The notes beneath the pieces were generated by a model that did no database searches, had not been told where the DNA came from, and worked only from the letters and a program-made list of their open reading frames with translations. A program made the position numbers and the translations under genes. A stretch of DNA of 64,000 bases. It comes from Sepioteuthis lessoniana (Eukaryota; Mollusca; Cephalopoda; Myopsida; Loliginidae). Positions 1 through 10,259 of the stretch are shown here, piece after piece (positions within the stretch are counted from its first letter, which is position 1; each line of letters begins with the position of its first letter). The stretch is from assembly GCA_963585895.1 (NCBI GenBank), contig OY757904.1, forward strand, positions 83,890,836-83,954,835, written 5' to 3'.

Positions 1-399
1 CAATTAGTTTAACTTGGAACACTGATTGCCTTAGAAACATTCAGTATTTATCGAAGGAATCGCGTATCTACATTCAAAATTGGTGCTTGTTTTAGTGAAT
101 TTTGTAAGCTATCTCCTTTAAGATTGATGGGTGGAGTTCATTAAAACTCTGCATGAATATTCATTGGGATAGAAAAAGTAACATTAAAGGGTGACTTTGC
201 TTAAGTGTACCGAAATCGATTAATTCATCATACATATAAAGAAAGAAAGAGTAAGAGTTAAGTGATTGTGATATTAGTGTTATGTTTATTGGATGATTTG
301 GGTCACTTATTTGCCAAAATATCTCTTTTTAAAAGAGATCAATTTGCCAATTGTGATCAACATTTTAGCAGATCTCTATCGCAAATTTACTGCTCTGTT

Positions 400-1690
400 A
401 ATTTTTCTCTTTTTGAGTTTTTCACACCAGATTTAACTGGTGTTTTTTCACTGAAGTCTCTCCAGGTTTCCAGGGCTCTTCTAAATATTTTAGCCGAATT
501 TAACTGTTCTGTGATCTGTATGGTTTTGATCCTTCCTCTGATTTGTAGTTTCTCCAATCTCTTTTCCAGGTCTTTTCAGCTTGTAGGGGGACTTATTTTG
601 GTAGCTATGCTTAGTCCCCCATAATTTAATGTACATAAAGTTTATATAAGTTTTGCTTGGAATAAGGCACATGGAAAAAGGTAATAAACGAATGAAGCAA
701 ATGAATGAGTAAAGGATATGAAACGACGCGGACAAAAGGAACATTTAAAACAAGTCGACGAACAAAACAAATTTTTATACTATAATAAAACAGACATTGA
801 TACATAAAAAATATGTGTGTGTGTGTAACTAAGACAACTAAACTACAAAAAGGTTAATGACGGAAACGTCCTATTAAGTTGGATTACATATTTAAATGTC
901 TTTCTTTTTGTGGTTCGAAAAAGTCGGTTTCTCTGACACTGGAAAAAGTCTCATAGTCAATGTATATTGAAGAAATGAATGTCTGCGAAGCTTATCCATT
1001 TTTTGCTTTTCACTCCTGTTGATGAATAGGAAGAATGTCATACTGAAAAGAGATCGTGTATCCGCTGCGAAGAATTTGTGTAAAAAAAGAGGAAGAGTGT
1101 TTGAAGACGACGTATTTATAGAAAATACGTGTCTTGGAAGTGGCTCCAAACGCAGGACGAAATTTATGCGCGGACGTAGTTTTACGCAGGTCACGTGGTT
1201 CTCCTGGTTAATGGTTTCCCGAGACTGAATATGTGTGCGTCCGCAATCTTTGTTGTGGGAACAAGTGGCATACCGCCCAAATTAAATTATAGGAGTGTAA
1301 AGTCCGATAAGCTCCAGGTATTTGTCTATCTTTTCGTTTTATTTTACCTTCTCTCTGTGGTCCACTAGAACAGTAAAATCCACTTTACGACAAGTTTTTT
1401 TCTTCATATTAATTAACACCAGGTCCGGTATTTAGTGGTTTGTTTGTATTTCAAAAACTCAGAGAATTTTATGTATCTCGTTTTCTGAGACAAACTGGTT
1501 TTTGCTTTGACCATTTGGCAACATGACCAAATGTTAGTCTCTTACACAATTCCCAGTGGATCATCTTTGCAGTCATGTTTACTCTTGTATTCCGTTTGTG
1601 TCAGTTTGCTGCATTTGCTTATAATGGGATTGACTCTTTTATCTCTGTTTCCAGATAACCTACATTCGCTTTTCTTCTGCGTATTATCAA
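400..1690 (-). pseudogene. LINE ORF2 C-terminus, copy 1 (split by a 0.7-kb repeat)
   Basis: Read on the minus strand, 1690-1310 gives a broken version of the LINE block with HDCKDDP, FEIQTNH, a lysine run and EKIDKYLEL. The segment 610-400 gives LQIRGRIKTIQITEQLNSA and FRRALETWRDFSEK. Both belong to the conserved region after the reverse transcriptase in a LINE family (ILWDF..TDH..ARRPD...KIEKYLDL...). Stops and frame changes show it is dead. The repeat at 612-1305 interrupts it. The family assignment rests on remembered motif patterns. Confidence 0.7.
612..1305 (-). repeat. Unidentified ~0.7-kb interspersed repeat A, copy 1
   Basis: This is similar end to end to 60687-61456 on the opposite strand. 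Matching ends are GGACTTTACACTCC and GGGGGACTA. It sits inside a LINE fragment, which places its borders within a few bases. It contains a minus-strand open frame (1194-892) starting MTCVKLRPRINF, which parallels a frame in the other copy. It has a short TG run, no recognised domain and no clear terminal inverted repeat. It could be a solo LTR or a non-autonomous element. Confidence 0.7.
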
Positions 1691-2409
1691 CTTTTTCTTT
1701 GACATAATTAATTCTTATGGCATTATATTGTATTGCTCTTAAAATGAATTCAGTTTTCTCGACAAATTTCCCTTTTATAGATATGTCTATTATATAACTC
1801 CTTGCGAGTTTTTCACACCAACTTTAGCTGATGGACTTTCACGGTAGTCAGAATGACAGAAAGTCTGCTCAAATCTCTAGGACTCTTCTCAGTATCCTGA
1901 CCGACTTCAACAGTGCTATAGTCACGGCTCGTCCTCCGATTTCTAACTCATCGAGCCCACTTACCAAGCCTTTGGGGATTGTTCTTATGGGGTCAGGGCA
2001 AGCTGTGTTACCGTTTTTTATCTGACTCTATTCTGAGGTTATTCTATTTTACCCCACGTTGTCTTGTTGATGTAAATCCTTGAACAAGAAGGCCCAAAAA
2101 GAATTATACGAAAGAGGATAGCAACAGATAGAAGACGAAGATGGGGGTTTTTTTTATTCCTTTATTTCCTGGGTTCAACAACCATTCAATGGGTGAGGGA
2201 ATCTTCCCTGAATACAATTGAAATGGTTGAATCCCCTAGTCAAGGTCTTTAAAAATACGTTAATCGTTTCTTGGTATGTATGTGTCCTCATTTGCCGTTT
2301 TAAAGCTTTAATAACCTGTTAGTCGTTTTGGGGAGTTTGTCCAAGTTCAGTGTTTTAGTTCGTAGTTCGATAGGTCCATTTCGTAGCTTTTTATATTTTG
2401 GCATACTGT

Positions 2410-2489
2410 TATAACATGAGGGCAGATGATATTACCATTTAAACATAATTGGCAGTTGACGTTATATCGTTCTGTTGCCTCTTGTTATA
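2410..2489. repeat. 80-bp mini-element with inverted termini, copy 1
   Basis: Begins TATAACATGAGG and ends CCTCTTGTTATA, which is 11 of 12 inverted. A related 77-bp copy is at 6307-6383. The flanks to the right of the two copies are also similar, so it may be part of a larger repeat. Confidence 0.55.
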
Positions 2490-3344
2490 TTAAAAGAAAT
2501 AAAATAAAATAATGAAGGCGTAGATATTGATGGTTTTCAATCTAGTAGTTTAATGACAGCGAGAATAAAGGGTACCTCTATGCTGCAAGTCTCGTTGGAA
2601 GGAAGGAAGGAAACAGTTATGGAGTTGAGACGGAATTTTAGCAGCTAAATGCCTGAGCAGAGTTATGCTTCGCCATAGCTGTAGCAAATTTTGGGTTTGC
2701 TGTTTAAGGACAGGAATGATGTAGTTGGATGTCTGAGCGAGGTTGCGCGTCGCTGTCGAAATAGCAAAAGTTGGAGGCGACATAAAGGTGTTCCGGTGTG
2801 TGGCTGATTCCATGCATCTAATTCATGTTCAACTGGGAGCCCTTGGTCTAAGAGAGTAGACTCAAGAGGTCCATAGATTAGATGGCTTTCCTCATGGTAT
2901 TGTGCTTCTGCTGCTATGCAGGGAGCGGACAGAAAGTGCGTCCGTCCTGTTTGAAAGGTTCTGAGGAAGAGAACATTTTGGCGGGCTCTCCCCATTTTTA
3001 TGTTGTCCCTGAAAATGGTCCGGGTTGAATGGAATAAGTCATCCTCATTGGGTGAAAATATGCGTCGACCATAACGGTCAAATTAATTTACGCGCCAAAT
3101 AAAAATACCAAGTTCTTTCTGCTACACTGTTAACCGAGGCTGGTGCTACGAATGCGTGGCGCCCCCGCTAGTTACCAAGGTGTTATAACTCCGCTGGTCA
3201 CAGCAGAAAAAAGAATGATCTTCCTCCTTTTGTCGGGTGGTCCCTTTTTCTTTACGCATGCGTTGTCCCTTTTTCCTATCAGAGGCCTCTGGGAGTTTCT
3301 GCATATTTTAATAATTTTCTTTTTTAATTCAATTCAAATTTTTG

Positions 3345-3370
3345 TTTATTTATTTATTTATTTATTTATT
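3345..3370. repeat. (TTTA)n microsatellite
   Basis: About six uninterrupted TTTA units. Confidence 0.9.
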
Positions 3371-3529
3371 CACGACATTCTTACCACATCAATTACAATT
3401 TTACCTTCATGTTTTATAACTTTTTAGTTCTCTAGCAAAGTCAAAGTACTTGTGTCTCTTGTCGTTTTCTTTGATTTTCACCCAGTTGTCCGCTGGGACC
3501 GGCAAAGTCCACTATTCGGCATGTTCTCA

Positions 3530-3551
3530 TTTTTTTTTTTTTTTTTTTTTT
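3530..3551. repeat. Poly-T tract (22 T)
   Basis: This homopolymer lies inside LINE copy 2 and expands a lysine run in the minus-strand frame, where related sequences have only a few lysines. Confidence 0.9.
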
Positions 3552-3678
3552 GTTAACTCTCACTAGGTCTGGTCTTCTGGCCGGGATTAGGTGATCTGTG
3601 AATATCTCAAAATCCCAGAGAATTATGTACGTCTCATTCTCCAGAAAGGATTTTGGTTTGTGCATATAACATTAGGTA

Positions 3679-3941
3679 AGTAAGTAAAATTGGCGACTAT
3701 AGTCGAGGGTGACCAGAAGGTTCTCTTTTCATTAGCTATAATAACACCGAGGTGTAGAGAAGGGCGCTACTCCTTTCCCTTAATTGCTCCTCTTTATCCT
3801 TGATCCATCCTTATAATGCTGAGTGTTAAGCTAGGAGGGATCAAGTACCACTTTTTGAGTCTTTGGTATGACTCGACCTGGGATTGAACCCAGACTCCCG
3901 GGCCATTTGCGAACACTCTAACCGCTTGACCAGTGGACTGG
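3679..3941 (-). mobile_element. tRNA-derived SINE-1, copy with clear target duplication
   Basis: The tRNA-like head is at the right. The plus strand reads GGGATTGAACCCAG, the complement of a pol III B box. The body has CGAGGTGTAG and TAATGCTGAGTGTTAAGC. The 7-bp direct repeat TTAGGTA at 3672-3678 and 3942-3948 flanks it. The flanking LINE resumes its frame on both sides, so the insertion is exact. Confidence 0.88.
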
Positions 3942-4065
3942 TTAGGTAGTATTCAATTTCAATTTCTTGCATAATTTCCTGTGGATCACTTTACCCACCC
4001 AGTTGTATCTAGTCTTGTACTCTTTTTACGCTAATTTGCATTATTATAATTATCAATATTGTTAT

Positions 4066-4106
4066 CATTATTATTATTATTATTAGTAGTAGTAGTAGTA
4101 GTAGTA
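4066..4106. repeat. (ATT)n / (AGT)n trinucleotide tract
   Basis: About five ATT units pass into about seven AGT units. It encodes only low-complexity frames. Confidence 0.9.
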
Positions 4107-4844
4107 AAATTATTCAACAACTATAGAACGAAGATATCTTCAGCTAGGTGTCCTTGTTTAGGCTCAGAACCCAGAAGAAAGAAGACAATCAATGTTCCAG
4201 AAAGAAGATGGACGACAATTTGCAAATTGATATTTTTTTCTAACAAATTTATTCAATTCTCAAAATCTAAGCAGAATCCATTGGAGGACGGTCAAAGTTA
4301 TATTTTTACTTGAATCTTGATCTTGCAAGAAATTGGTATGCAACTGGTAAAGTGCAACTTTTGAGCGTTGGTAAACAGAAAAATCTTCAACTCGACTTCG
4401 AGGCAAAAATATCACTTCATAAATAAAAAGTTGAATAAAATGATTCAAAGGATTTAAACTTATTTCTGAGAAATGTTATTTCATCTTAAAGTAACAACTG
4501 AAACTTTTTAAATGATCAAAATATCACGAAATATTCCATTACTTTCATTTATAAGATTCGAAGCTACGTTTAGTTTTTATTTCTATAAAATTATTGTTTT
4601 TATTAATCTAAAATCAAAACCATTCTCAGTATGTTGAGAGATTGAAAGAGAAACAAATTATTTTGCTCTTAACATATAAAGTGAATCTATTTAAATTTTA
4701 AAAATAAGAATTCGCTCTTAAAATGGATAAGCTATTAAATTTTGTCCTTTCTACAAGAGATGCATACAAATGTGAAAAAATGATCTACTAAAATTCGCCT
4801 TAGTCACTCATAAATATATGTCAACACTCAAAACAAGGGCACCA

Positions 4845-4905
4845 ACTGTAGTGTAATGGTTAATAAGCTAATCTCGCGAACCAAGTAGCTAGTGTAGTCA
4901 GTACT
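4845..4905 (+). mobile_element. SINE-2 head fragment
   Basis: GTAGTGTAATGGTTAATAAG resembles the A-box region of the SINE-2 copies at 12441 and 20731. The body is missing and a minisatellite follows. Confidence 0.5.
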
Positions 4906-4920
4906 GCTCTTATAGCGAAG

Positions 4921-5030
4921 GTTTAGGTTGGCTTTTACATTGGTTATGTTGGTATTACATTGGTTGCGTTGGTATAACCTTGGTAGCGTTGGTATTTCGT
5001 TGGTAGCGTTGGTATTTCGTTGGTTGTTAT
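4921..5030. repeat. 20-bp minisatellite
   Basis: Units start at 4941, 4961, 4981, 5001 and 5021, of the form TGGTAGCGTTGGTATTTCGT. Units 3 and 4 are identical, and degenerate partial units lie at each end. Confidence 0.85.
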
Positions 5031-5079
5031 CCCCTCGCTAAATGTTGATGGAAAATAAAGGTGGTGGAGAAGAACGAAG

Positions 5080-5520
5080 ACGTCGTTAGGTTTTGTATCA
5101 AGGTTTTAATGGCAGCATGAAGTAAGAGATTAACGCTGGTATACTACGAGTCTCGTAGTAAGGAAAGAAGGTAGGAAGTTGTTAGACTGTATCATCTAAT
5201 TTGTTTTTAACTAGGATCCCTTGGTCTAGAAGAATAGACCCAAGGGATCCATAAACTTGATGGCTCTCCTCATAGTGTATGATGCTGCTTCTGCAATTCA
5301 GGAGCAAACGAATAGACGTCCGTTCCCATTGAGGATTTCTATGGGAGAGAGAGTTTCGCGGGTTTTCTTCAATTTTTGGTGCTGCTAGGAAATATGGTTC
5401 GGGCTGAATAGGACACGTTATCCTGATTGGGTGAAAATGTTCGGCGATTCTAACGGTCAAATTAAATTACGTGCCAAACAAAAATATAAGTTTCTTTCTG
5501 CTACATTATTACTAGACACC
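5080..5520 (-). mobile_element. LTR-type fragment (family L), copy 2
   Basis: Diverged from 2820-3130 but collinear: CCTTGGTCTA...TAGAC, CATAGATT/CATAAACTT GATGGCT, GATTGGGTGAAAAT and AACGGTCAAATTAA all align. On the minus strand it ends in an ACGTCTTCGTTCTTC segment shared with other LTR ends in this window. Confidence 0.5.
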
Positions 5521-6306
5521 TCACTATCGTTGTCTTGTGTCAGACTTAGCTGAGTAAATAACTACGTTACAGTACTCATGAGAAACAACGAAAACAATTT
5601 TCTTTAAATTATGCCTTTTGTTCCAATATCTTAAAACATGTGATATTTACAGTTTTATTTCAGTAAAAGGCAATTTTGAAAAAAAAGAATGAATTAAAAA
5701 AGCAAAAATTTTAGACCAAATCATAGAAGGTTGTGTCCGTTTAGAATAAACAAACATGCATAGCCACTCACTAAATGTCATAGAAATGGAAAATGAAGGC
5801 TGTTAAGATTAAAAGTATTTGGATTAATAAGTTGATTAACAATTTATTAAAAGTCAACCTGCAACTTATGTTAAAAAAACATTGTGAATACAAAGGTAAA
5901 CTATCATAATGAAATTTTATTGAGTTGTTTCCCTTGTAAATGCGTGCGTGAATGTATGTGTTAGTTGATGAGAGTGTATGCTGGAAATAGGTTACCAACT
6001 GATTTCAATTTTAATATTTAACTTTTTATAAACATACTTTGTTGTTACTGTTTTAATGGTTTCAACATAGCAATTTTTTAATCCTCCATATTGACAGAGA
6101 GGAAAAAATCCACCGTACTTTTATTACGGCGTGCTTGCGAGTCCTTTCTTTTCCTCGTCGGCGAAATCAGAATTTTTTCATCGCTAAAATGATGTGACTG
6201 AGTTTATCAATAAAAAAGATTGAATCTGGAAAAGATTAACAAATAGTTTTATAATCTTTTGGTACAAAGGAAGATAAATAGAATCAAACGCGCAGTTCTT
6301 CAACCG

Positions 6307-6383
6307 TATAACAAGAGGGCATATGATATTACCATTTATACAAAAATGGCAGTTAGTGTTGCGTTCTGTTGCCTCTTGTTATA
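6307..6383. repeat. 77-bp mini-element with 12-bp perfect inverted termini, copy 2
   Basis: TATAACAAGAGG at 6307-6318 and its exact complement CCTCTTGTTATA at 6372-6383 enclose a core shared with 2410-2489 (GATATTACCATTTA...GGCAGTT). Confidence 0.65.
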
Positions 6384-6530
6384 TCAAAAGGAAGAACAAA
6401 TGAGTCGACGAAGGTATTGATAGTGTTGTCAAGAGCGGGCGTAAAAGGCAACAGGAAACTGATTCTTGTATTAATTCAAGAGAGGACACGGTTGTTAGTG
6501 TCACGCTTTCTCCCTCTCTCTCAGTAGCTG

Positions 6531-6615
6531 TTCCTTCCTTCTTTCTCTCCTTCAGGTCCTCGCCTTCCTTCCTTCCTTCCTTCTCTTTCCTTCTTTCCTT
6601 CCTTCTCTTTCCTTG
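6531..6615. repeat. (TTCC)n-rich low-complexity tract
   Basis: A pyrimidine strand of repeated CTTCCTTCC units. Its complement encodes only a charged, low-complexity frame. Confidence 0.85.
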
Positions 6616-6859
6616 CGATGTAACACGTTCGTCGGGCAAATGCACTCAGAACAAAAAAAAAATCACCCATTCAGCCGTTACCGTGCGTATTTGTATTATT
6701 GTGAGATCTCGTAACAATTTGCATACGTGCAAATTACCTCTCGCAGGTTCGAGATTTCCCCTCGTCAAATATGCTCGAGGCAGCCATATCGGTTTTCACT
6801 CTACAAGCCAGACACGTTCGTGCGCGCTTCGAATGCCCAGGTACGTTACCTTCACAGAT

Positions 6860-7800
6860 AGTTTTCAATTTGTAAGTTTTATTAACATCTTGAGACAAAA
6901 GGAACCCTTATGCTGTAAGTCGCAGGAGGTTAAAAAAGGTTGTAAATGATAGAGCCAGTATTAAGACGCCGAAGTCAAAGCAGGAGTTGAGATGCTATCA
7001 TCAGGACAGGAATTAAAATGCTAAAGTTAAAGCAGTAGTTGAAATGTTGTCGTCAGGACAGGGGTTAAAGTGCTGAAGTTAAAAGCAGGAGTTGAAAATA
7101 TCCAATTTGTTTCTCCGAGGATCCGTTGGTTTAGAAGGAAAGATGAATGATGAAAGAATGATTTCCCAGATACCAACGGTCCATAGATTGGATGAGGTCT
7201 CTTCATGGCGCTTAGTGGACAGTTCGAAATATGTGAGAGTCAGTGAAGATGAGTCATTGAAGAAAAGTTAATGTGGTCTCTCGTGTTGGCTGGTCTTTCC
7301 AGCTGCTGGGAAGCAAAGAGAGATAATGTGTGCTCTGTCATGTTGTCTGACTTGTCCTGCTGCTAGCCAGTGGGGAAGCGAGAAGAGGAAGACAGGACAG
7401 GTTTCTCCTGCTCGAAAAGCCTGCGTGGAAGAAGGTAAAAGAATGTTACCTCGCCTTTTTATTGTTGCCCGGGGAAGTGATCCGGGCAGAATGGCATGAA
7501 ATATTCTCATTAGTGAAAAATATGAGTTCGGGGCCAAAACAGTCAAAATATTCCAAATATCGAAGTATGGCACAAGGTCATTTTAACGTGGGAGCCAGGC
7601 AAGCCAGGCACGCCAGGAAGCTTCAAAAATCCCCGTCAGCATTCCCCTAAAAAGGAGTGCCTCAGGTGCCAGGCGATAAACCAAGCCCTGCCAACGCAGA
7701 GAACGCCCCCCTCGGGGAGGCCCAAGGATTATCGGTCTTAGCTGCGTGATACTGTAAAAAATTTTGGAAAACGATTTGTTCACTGAAGGAAAGCGACAGT
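6860..7800 (-). mobile_element. LTR-type fragment (family L), copy 3
   Basis: GGTCCATAGATTGGATGAG near 7190 matches the other family L copies. The segment 7460-7560 (CCCGGGGAAGTGATCCGGGC...GAATGGCATGA) is the reverse complement of 56200-56300. Internal direct repeats (GGAGTTGA...TGCTGAAGTTAAA) lie at 6975-7095. No coding domain is seen. Confidence 0.45.
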
Positions 7801-8425
7801 TTACTATTCTAATTACAGAGTAGCAGATTATAAAGATTTCTTTTTTCGTTCACCCAACTGGAGCATAGCAAAAAGAGACATGGCTGTCCTTATTGGGATC
7901 TGATTTACTGAAACAGTGGGTTTACTGCTGCTATAGAGTTGTGAGAAGAGTCAAGGGTTCTTTTTTGAAAGGAAGCAAAATTTCAACCTCTTTTCTCGAT
8001 AATACATCGTAGGGTAAAGTTCTTCCCGGAGATGGCTCGTGCAAAATGTTTATTTCAAATGTCCCATCGGAGAAACAGGTAGTCTCTGCGAGATGCAGGC
8101 CGGGGGATTTGGGAGTAGAAATTCACTTTTGTGATCAAGCTGAGAGACGAGTAATTCTCTGAAACGAGCGGACTAGAAGTTGCCAATTTGTTTATTAGCC
8201 ATCTCAAGGAAAAACAAACCGGAATAATTCAGGTCTAAAGGACCAGTAAATTCTGAACGGAAAGAAAAAAGAAAAGAGTAAAGAAACTAGCGAAGCAGAA
8301 GAGGTCACCGACTAAATAACAAACTCTCTACTAAGAAGTTTTTGGGCTTTTTTCCTATTAGGAGAGGAAAAAAGAAAAAGAGGAGCTGGTTTCAGCCGCT
8401 TACAGGGAAGTAAGATACGAGGATC
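7800..8425. other. Non-coding stretch, nothing recognised
   Basis: Purine-rich sequence with no long frame and no clear repeat partner within the window. It may be the internal region of the preceding LTR element (inference). Confidence 0.4.
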
Positions 8426-9135
8426 ATTAAATAAGTTTCCGGACTTTTTTTCTTATGGCCACTTTTATTGATAGTATACACATGAAACTCTAGTCCCCTT
8501 CCAAGTAATCTCCTCCGGCTGCAATGCACTTGTTGTACCATTCCAACAACTTCTGGAAAGTCCCATGGAAGTCCTCTTGTGTGAGCGTATCAATGACCTT
8601 CGTCACAGCCTTTTTCATCTCCTCAATTGTCTCATAACGACAGCCTCTGAGCTTAGGGAATAACCAAAAGTCACAGGGAGCAAGGTCTGGACTCTAGGGA
8701 GGCTGAGGAACTGTCTTGATGCCCATCTTAGTCAAATAGTCTGTGACAAGGTTGGAGTGGTGGACTGGTGCATTGCCCAGGTGGAAATGCCACTGACCCG
8801 ATTTGAAGAGTGCTGGCCTCTTCCGACGGAATCTCTCCCTGAACTCCCTTAAAACCTCACCATAGTAACCCTAACCCTAACTCTTTGGCTAATCAACTCT
8901 GGTGTATTGACTTCCTTACTCCTCCCATACCTCTCATCATCCCTCACATACTCCCTGCCTTCCTTGAATCTCTTATACCACTCAAAAATTAATGCTCGAT
9001 TCATGCAAGATGGTCCAAAAGCAGTCTGAAGCATTCCATACGTTTCTGTGGCATTTTTCCAAGTTTAAAACAGAATTTTATTGCATATCGTTCTTCTAAA
9101 GTGTCCTCACGTCCAGATTGTATTTTTAAAATTCA
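8426..9135 (-). pseudogene. Dead mariner (DD34D type) transposase, internally deleted
   Basis: The minus strand first encodes the N-terminal helix-turn-helix part (ALIFEWYKRFKEGREYV, DDERYGRSKEV). It then jumps through a telomere-like stretch (8866-8882) to the C-terminal catalytic part: KSGQWHFHLGNAPVHHS, then SPDLAPCDFWLFPKLRG. The second catalytic Asp of the usual HxDNAPxH is Gly here, and a stop precedes SPDLAP. The spacing to the last Asp is 34 residues. The central region with the first catalytic Asp is missing, so this copy cannot be active. Confidence 0.85.
8866..8882. repeat. Telomere-like repeat inside the mariner
   Basis: TAACCCTAACCCTAACT lies exactly where the mariner coding sequence skips its middle. 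Confidence 0.85.
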
Positions 9136-10259
9136 CCAGCTGTGACAATCAGGCTTTAGTAGGATGTATTCCAATTGCTGCTGTAGCTGTTCATTTGAAC
9201 CTGGAATCATAAAAAGTAGTCAGTCATCTTCTACGACAAATTTAAATGCATGTACAATAAAAAGTCTGGAAAGTTATTTAATACACCACGTACATGTAAT
9301 TTTAGATAATATTATTAACAATGCCTTTGATTTATGCTTTGTTAATGAATTATATCCAGCATAGGGACAGATATGCAGCCCACAAACTGTAGTTTGTTTT
9401 TGTTCTTTTCATAGAATAAAGCATTTGTAACTTGTGTCTCGTTTGTTTTTAGCTCCGACTTATTTATTTTTATCATTAAGACCTTTACGTCCAGTAGTTT
9501 TTTGTTTTGTTTTGTTTTTGTTTTGTTTTTTTGTGGGTGGGGGTGCTAATTTGTTTTAAAGTCGGTTTTTGGTAACAACCCCAAAAATTTCGACAAACGA
9601 ATTCTGGGCTTCCTCGGCACCAATGTCAGGCGGCCTTGAGAGAAGATCTAAAGATAGCAAAATTAGCTACTACCGCTAACCCTGTCTAGTCTGTATATTT
9701 TATGTCTTTCATTGAACGAGTCCATCTTTCTTGTAAGGGAATAATCATCCTGACAAAACATACCCAGAACACCTTTTTAGTGGGGTGCTCTTACCCCTCT
9801 ACAAAGTTTGCAGTCAACATTTTCTGGGCTCCACCAATAGTTTGGAGTATAAAATATTTACCTGCTTAAAATCATTGTAAAGATACATTTGTGTATAATA
9901 GACCATGATTGCTAAACTGACTTTGGCATGGAATAACCCAACAGGCGTTGATCTGCCAACAATGAACCAAACAGCTAAAATACAACAGCTGGAACTAAGG
10001 ATTCTCAAGAAGCAGCACAAAGTGACGTGTAATTGGAAATGTCTTCTACTTGCAGACTCTTTGTAAAGAAGAATGGTCAAGAAGATAAAGAAAGTTAAGA
10101 GCAAATAAGTGGCCATCTTTCATTGCCAACTTTAATAAGAAAGTCCTTGGTGATAAACAGAAGAGCTATCTTCAGGGCTCAACGGGTGAACTTGAAATCT
10201 TTCTTTACAATATCCTAGATGGTGTTGGCCACAACAAATAATTGATCATTCCAGCATCA
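9135..10259. other. Non-coding stretch upstream of the reverse-transcriptase relic
   Basis: No supported gene. The plus-strand frame around 9905-10060 could be the upstream part of the adjacent LINE, but I recognise no domain. The opposing hydrophobic minus-strand frame has no support. Confidence 0.35.
9498..9531. repeat. (GTTTT)n low-complexity tract
   Basis: Repeated GTTTTG/GTTTTT units, followed by a G-rich GTGGGTGGGGGTG. Confidence 0.8.

Larger units (their letters stand above)
2035..3430 (-). mobile_element. LTR-type element fragment (family L), copy 1
   Basis: This interrupts the LINE above. Its left part (2040-2380) is the reverse complement of 51130-51490, and 3215-3305 matches 50915-51000 reversed. 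The segment 2820-3110 resembles 5200-5500. The minus strand contains an AATAAA-like region, and the left edge resembles the primer-site end of a Gypsy LTR (inference). No coding domain survives. Confidence 0.5.
1806..4050 (-). pseudogene. LINE ORF2 C-terminus, copy 2 (split twice)
   Basis: On the minus strand the order is: 4050-3949, with TRLDTTGWVK and IHRKLCKKLKLN; then an interrupting SINE (3679-3941); then 3671-3430, with ILWDFEIFTDHLIPARRPDL and RTCRIVDFAGP; then an LTR-like insertion (about 2035-3430); then 2030-1806, with TIPKGLVSGLDELEI and SVRILRRVLEI. The order matches copy 1, so the two lie head to tail. Stops inside the last block show decay. Confidence 0.75.

Noticed and set aside
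9814..10116. 100-codon minus-strand frame with hydrophobic stretches
   Set aside because: No start context, no family, and it lies against the plus-strand LINE relic. It is probably a chance frame.
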